A stretch of 64,000 nt of DNA from the NCBI GenBank assembly GCA_034432375.1, contig DAOUCA010000101.1:1-64000 (forward strand), in the 5' to 3' direction. The position numbers and the translations under genes were made by a program. The notes below the pieces were generated by a model. The model saw nothing but the letters and a program-made list of their open reading frames with translations, was not told the DNA's origin and ran no database searches. Positions 60,808 to 64,000 of this stretch are shown here, one piece after another (within the stretch, counting starts at the first letter, position 1; every line of letters begins with the position of its first letter). This DNA comes from JAHBVH01 sp034432375 (GTDB taxonomy: Bacteria > Chloroflexota > Anaerolineae > Caldilineales > Caldilineaceae).

Positions 60808-60901
60808 AAAGATATCGATAGTGAAATGGGATCAACAGAAGCGGTTGGCAAGATTTTCGCAGGGGCACAAGGAGATTAAGAAAATAATCGGTACACGTCG
60901 G

Positions 60902-60946
60902 CTGAGCTTGTCGAAGCCGGAGCCGCTTCTCCTTCGACAAGCTCAG
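60902..60946. repeat. Paired dispersed-repeat cores (15-bp perfect inverted repeat)
   Basis: CTGAGCTTGTCGAAG (60902-60916) and CTTCGACAAGCTCAG (60932-60946) surround CCGGAGCCGCTTCTC. Two cores face each other between livM and livG. The rest of the spacer 60808-61036 holds no gene. Confidence 0.85.
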
Positions 60947-61036
60947 GGTCCGCTCTTGTCCCTGTTGAATTCTTGACTCACCGTATCGTGGTCCTGTAAA
61001 ATCGTCCAATTTTCCAAGAGCCTCGAACTGAAAGGG

Positions 61037-62107
61037 TTATTGCTGGGCATGGGTTGACGCTGCACGCAACTTCCGCAGCACTTCATGTGCATTGGTGGTC
61101 TTGGCTGGTTCTGGCAAAATTCCCTGTGGCCGGTAGCGCAACATCGCCAGTAGAATTAGCCCAAAGAGAATATAGCGCACATAGTTAAATTCCCAATCAT
61201 AGCCCAACATGTTGAGTTGGATGGCGGCGATAGCAGTGACGCGGTCGAGGATCGTAATAACCAATGCGCCAAGCAGCGCCCCACGGTTGTTGCCCAGCCC
61301 ACCAAAGACGACCATCACCCAGACATCGAGTGTCAAACCGACGGCGTAGTCGTTAGCGCTGGCAAAGCCGAGATTGACGACGAAGAGTACCCCAGCAATC
61401 GCGGCCAACGCTGAGCCGATAAACATGATCTGCCCGCGGATCTGGGGCACTGATTTGCCAAGGCTGGTGGCCACCGTTTCATCCTCGCGGATCGCTTTGA
61501 GCAGCCGGCCATAGGGGGAGCGCACGAGCCGTTCGCAATACCAATAGCAGAGCCCGGCGATCAGCAGCACCAAGCCGGCAAAGCTGATGGCGGTCAGTTG
61601 GGCGTTACCGAGCCATTTGAAGGGTTGGGCGAGGCCAGCGAGGCCATTGTGCGCACAGATAATTGGCTCATAGCCGCGCACGATGATGCGCACGATCTCG
61701 CTGCCCACCAGCAGCACAAGCGCCAAATACCACTCATCCTTGAGCCGCAGGGCCGGGTAGGAAAAGAGATAGCCAGCGAGACCCCCAATGATCGCCGCAA
61801 TAACGAGCGTGATCAGAAAATTCGACCAACCCGCCAATGGCAGCGTGCGCATGATTTCGCTGCGCAGCTGCAGCGCCTGCCCCAAACCGACGCCACAGGG
61901 ATAGATCACTTCCTGGCCGGCCAAGCGGGGTAGCAGCCTCGTGTAGGTCATGCCGGCGGTGTAGGCACCGAGCGAGACAAAGAGCGCCAGCCCATAGTTG
62001 GGGATGCCGGCGAGGCCATATTGCAGATTTAAGCTCAGGGCCATGATCGCCGAGATGCCAAAGAAGGTCAGCAGGGCGATAGTGGTGGCGAGAAGGTTGA
62101 ATTGCAT
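61037..62107 (-). CDS. livM: Branched-chain amino-acid type ABC transporter permease
   Basis: 356 residues. Around eight to ten hydrophobic spans and the LivM pattern: ALSLNLQYGLAGIPNYGLALFVSLGAY (family signature GxxxxxxxG near the N-terminus), RLKDEWYLALVLLVGSEIVR, SPYGRLLKAIREDETVATSLGKSV (ATPase-contact loop), VMVVFGGLGNNRGALLGALV. The periplasmic loop between spans two and three is long. Together with LivH it forms the channel. Confidence 0.92.
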   Translation of the reverse strand: MQFNLLATTIALLTFFGISAIMALSLNLQYGLAGIPNYGLALFVSLGAYTAGMTYTRLLPRLAGQEVIYPCGVGLGQALQLRSEIMRTLPLAGWSNFLITLVIAAIIGGLAGYLFSYPALRLKDEWYLALVLLVGSEIVRIIVRGYEPIICAHNGLAGLAQPFKWLGNAQLTAISFAGLVLLIAGLCYWYCERLVRSPYGRLLKAIREDETVATSLGKSVPQIRGQIMFIGSALAAIAGVLFVVNLGFASANDYAVGLTLDVWVMVVFGGLGNNRGALLGALVITILDRVTAIAAIQLNMLGYDWEFNYVRYILFGLILLAMLRYRPQGILPEPAKTTNAHEVLRKLRAASTHAQQ

Positions 62108-62121
62108 AGGAAGGAATAATC

Positions 62122-62163
62122 AATTGTAAATGGTGAATTGTAAATGGTGAATTGTAAATGGTT
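62122..62163. repeat. 14-bp tandem repeat, three units
   Basis: AATTGTAAATGGTG at 62122, 62136 and 62150 (the last unit ends in T), in the livH-livM spacer. Confidence 0.9.
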
Positions 62164-62213
62164 GATGCGGTGGCTGAGCCTGTCGAAGCCTGTCGAAGCC
62201 ACCGCGCCAACCA
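62159..62213. repeat. Dispersed-repeat core with 17-bp inverted arms
   Basis: 62159-62175 (TGGTTGATGCGGTGGCT) pairs with 62197-62213 apart from two bases. The loop carries GAGCCTGTCGAAGCCTGTCGA, with the CTGTCGAAGC part of the core doubled. Same design as 3243-3297 and 9086-9146 with different arms. Confidence 0.8.
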
Positions 62214-62214
62214 T

Positions 62215-63105
62215 TCACTGTTTCAAGCCCTGTGGTCGCGCCAGCAGGACGATGACGATGATGATAAAGGGAATGGCCGGTTTGAAACTAAAATCCAAGC
62301 CCACGCTCTGGTTGAGCAGTTGCATGACTGTGTTTTCGGAAAAGGCGACGATGTAGCCACCCAGGATCGCGCCGGGAAAGCTCGTCATGCCACCGAGCAC
62401 GGTGGCGGCAAAGACGGAGAGGATCGCCAGCCAGCCGACGAGCGGATCGACAAAGGTGTAGATGCCCCACAGCGCGCCGGCCACCCCGGCCAAGCCACCA
62501 ACGATCAGCCAGGTCAGATCGTGAACCCGATTGACAGGAATGCCGACGATGCGCGCCAGCGTCAGGTTATCGGCCAGGGCACGCATATCACGGCCAAGTT
62601 GCGTATAGCTAAGCAACAGGGTGAGTAGCAGGACAAAGCCAATGCTCGTTGGCACCACCCAGAGAAAGATGTTGGTGAGGGTGAGCCAGCCATTCTGCAG
62701 CCAGACCGATTGCACGACGGCAATGCGCTTGTCAAAGAGATCATAGCGGTCGGCCAGTAGAAAAAGAATGTAGCGCAGGATCAACCCTAGCGCAAACGAG
62801 GCGAGGATCATGGCGTAGGAGGAGAGGTTGCGCGCCGCCAGCGGACGGAAGACCGCCCGATGCGCTAGCCATGCCACCAGGCTACCAACGAGCAGCGCCG
62901 CCACAATCACAATCAGCGGATTTGGTGAAACCCAAAGCGACACCACCAATGCCGTGTAGGCGCCCACGGTTATATATTCGGCGTGGGCAAAGTTGGGCAG
63001 CCGCAACACCGCCAATGTCAACGTCAGCCCGACCGCCATCAGCGCATAGAGGCTGCCAACTTGGATGGTGCGCACGAGCGAATCGATCAGAAGGGTGGTG
63101 GACAA
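62215..63105 (-). CDS. livH: Branched-chain amino-acid type ABC transporter permease
   Basis: 296 residues. The N-terminal part has IQVGSLYALMAVGLTLTLAVLRLPNFAHAEY, the LivH hallmark, followed by about seven spans and the ATPase-contact loop RDMRALADNLTLARIVGIPVNRV with its Glu/Ala-Ala region modified. The GGMTSFPGAILGGYIVAFSE segment near the C-terminus is typical. First gene of the unit. The periplasmic binding protein (LivJ/LivK) is not adjacent in this window. Confidence 0.92.
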   Translation of the reverse strand: MSTTLLIDSLVRTIQVGSLYALMAVGLTLTLAVLRLPNFAHAEYITVGAYTALVVSLWVSPNPLIVIVAALLVGSLVAWLAHRAVFRPLAARNLSSYAMILASFALGLILRYILFLLADRYDLFDKRIAVVQSVWLQNGWLTLTNIFLWVVPTSIGFVLLLTLLLSYTQLGRDMRALADNLTLARIVGIPVNRVHDLTWLIVGGLAGVAGALWGIYTFVDPLVGWLAILSVFAATVLGGMTSFPGAILGGYIVAFSENTVMQLLNQSVGLDFSFKPAIPFIIIVIVLLARPQGLKQ

Positions 63106-63304
63106 CGGAACCTGCGGATCTGCTGGGGTCTTTGGGGTGGATGCGTGGTGCGTGTTGCGTGAACCGAGCGGGGGAACTGGTTGCTTTTTGTCGCGACGGA
63201 CGCAGAGAACCCAAAGACAGGGTGGTTAGTGATGGGGGTATTATACCGATCATTCCGGAGCAGGACAAGTGTTGCCATCAATCCGGCGTCTTTCCGTTTC
63301 GCCA
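63106..63304. other. Spacer
   Basis: No gene seen. It includes GCGTGTTGCGTGAAC (about 63152-63166), related to the arms of the csoR-copZ inverted repeat. Confidence 0.5.
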
Positions 63305-63613
63305 TTATTCTTGCGGCAATGGTTGACAAGGTCCCAAGTAATCAGTGAGGCGCAACTCATCATTGATGGCACAGTTGTTGGGATCCCATAGAATCATAGT
63401 ACGGCTGCGGTTAATCGTATACTTCCCACGTTCTTCCGCGGCTGCTTCATGTAAAGTCGGAATCCACCACAGTGGAATTGCTAATGCACGGCCATCGGTT
63501 AGCTCAATATAAATCCGTGTCTCATCAAACCACACTTCGTGAATATGGGCCTCTACAGGCAAGGTGTAATCTGAAATCGAATGTTGAACTTTAAAGCGTT
63601 TGATTTGATGCAA
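63305..63613 (-). CDS. DUF2442 domain protein
   Basis: 102 residues from TTG 63613, which has AGGAAG five bases before it. An ATG four bases upstream is out of frame. The DUF2442 pattern is clear: VWFDETRIYIELTDGRALAIPLWW, then LHEAAAEERGKYTI and LWDPNNCAINDELRLTDYL. Function of the family is unknown. Relatives often sit next to small DUF4160 genes in toxin-antitoxin-like pairs. Here the upstream neighbour, 62 bases away on the same strand, is a different and unrecognised protein. Confidence 0.85.
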   Translation of the reverse strand: MHQIKRFKVQHSISDYTLPVEAHIHEVWFDETRIYIELTDGRALAIPLWWIPTLHEAAAEERGKYTINRSRTMILWDPNNCAINDELRLTDYLGPCQPLPQE

Positions 63614-63674
63614 TGCATCTTCCTATCTGTCATCGTTCTTTGCAACATTTCGGAGAGACCATTTGTTGATGGAG

Positions 63675-64000
63675 CTACCTCGACCGGCGCAACTTGGTCC
63701 AATTCGACTCGGTAAAATCTACTCCAGCACGAGCGTAGATTGTCTTCCGTTCCAAATCTTTTCCACTCATTCGCGATTCAATACGAACTTCAACAACATC
63801 ATCAACTGCGCCATTAAACAGGTTGTAAAGTGCAGAAAGGAAACTCAAGTCAGCTAATCGATGAGAAGCCGGCGATGGATTGTTGCGCGGATCAGGAATT
63901 GAACGAGGAAAGAGATAAATGCATGGCGGTGGGATGATACGCCCGCTGACTGTTGTACCACGGTTGGGGTCTATCTGTAACTTGGGACAGGGTCTCCCGC
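63675..64000 (-). CDS. 3' part of an unrecognised gene running off the window
   Basis: On the minus strand one frame is open from the right edge (phase from 63998) to TAG at 63677-63675, giving 107 residues without a start in view. It reads GRIIPPPCIYLFPRSIPDP, SHRLADLSFLSALYNLF, DDVVEVRIESRMSGKDLE and IYARAGVDFTESNW. The composition is that of a normal cytoplasmic protein, and a 106-codon stop-free run with a sensible helix (HRLADLSFLSALYNLFNG) supports it. It precedes the DUF2442 gene by 62 bases and may be co-transcribed. No family recognised. Confidence 0.6.
   Translation of the reverse strand, partial: GRPCPKLQIDPNRGTTVSGRIIPPPCIYLFPRSIPDPRNNPSPASHRLADLSFLSALYNLFNGAVDDVVEVRIESRMSGKDLERKTIYARAGVDFTESNWTKLRRSR

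Noticed and set aside
1..64000. tRNA, rRNA or known riboswitch genes
   Set aside because: No cloverleaf, rRNA-like block or riboswitch consensus could be recognised by eye; a covariance-model scan was not possible.

Overview
The window looks like a chromosomal segment of a Chloroflexota bacterium, most likely a Caldilinea/Anaerolineae-type filament. This is inference from gene style, not a search. The signs are very large secreted proteins with Thr/Pro linkers, a secreted giant protein ending in a Leu-Pro-Leu motif, several STAND-type ATPase regulators (NB-ARC plus TPR), family-5 and Liv-type ABC transporters, and many dispersed palindromic repeats. No rRNA, tRNA, CRISPR array or transposase was recognised.

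Layout, left to right. Positions 1-9.0 kb hold two large exported-type repeat proteins on the plus strand. The first is cut by the window edge and carries WD40-like repeats, a Thr/Pro stalk, pVHL-beta-like domains, SH3b and a jelly-roll domain. The second carries a jelly roll, a Pmp-type beta-helix, WD40, ricin-like repeats, a pVHL-like domain, CarboxypepD_reg and a YfaP/DUF2135-like domain. Positions 9.2-13.3 kb hold a gene remnant, an M81 (MlrC-like) metallopeptidase, a MazE/MazF-type toxin-antitoxin pair whose toxin is frameshifted, a decayed gene with two in-frame stops, and a MarR regulator. Positions 13.6-17.4 kb encode an oligopeptide-type ABC transporter (binding lipoprotein and two permeases, no ATPases). 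Positions 17.6-27.6 kb hold two STAND regulators (LuxR-tailed and XRE-headed) among small genes: two lipocalin-like paralogues, a two-domain cupredoxin-like lipoprotein, two SnoaL/NTF2-fold proteins and a small alpha-beta barrel protein. Positions 28.7-49.8 kb are a single minus-strand gene for a protein of about 7,000 residues. Positions 50.4-55.2 kb encode a hybrid sensor kinase with its own receiver and LuxR output. Positions 55.4-59.1 kb are a copper cluster (csoR, copZ, a small membrane protein, copA). Positions 59.3-63.1 kb are a branched-chain amino-acid type ABC transporter (livFGMH order on the minus strand, no binding protein). The right edge holds a DUF2442 gene and the 3' part of another gene running off the window.

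Three themes stand out. (1) Four transcription units (binding lipoprotein at 13655, genes at 20282, 25497 and 26275) share a nearly superimposable promoter module: a GGTACATGTACC-type palindrome, a fixed GATGC(A/G) box and a -10 hexamer exactly 18 bases further on. This implies a local regulon under one activator, plausibly one of the neighbouring STAND proteins. (2) A dispersed element, core GGCTTCGACAAGCTCAGCC, recurs between genes inside locus-specific inverted arms and also inside coding sequence in frame. In two LamG-like modules it separates the same pair of cysteines. A different 20-bp perfect inverted repeat sits in frame in the copA nucleotide-binding domain. (3) The giant gene and the sensor kinase lie between two direct 58-bp copies of the 3' end of copA, suggesting an inserted or rearranged 26.8-kb segment.
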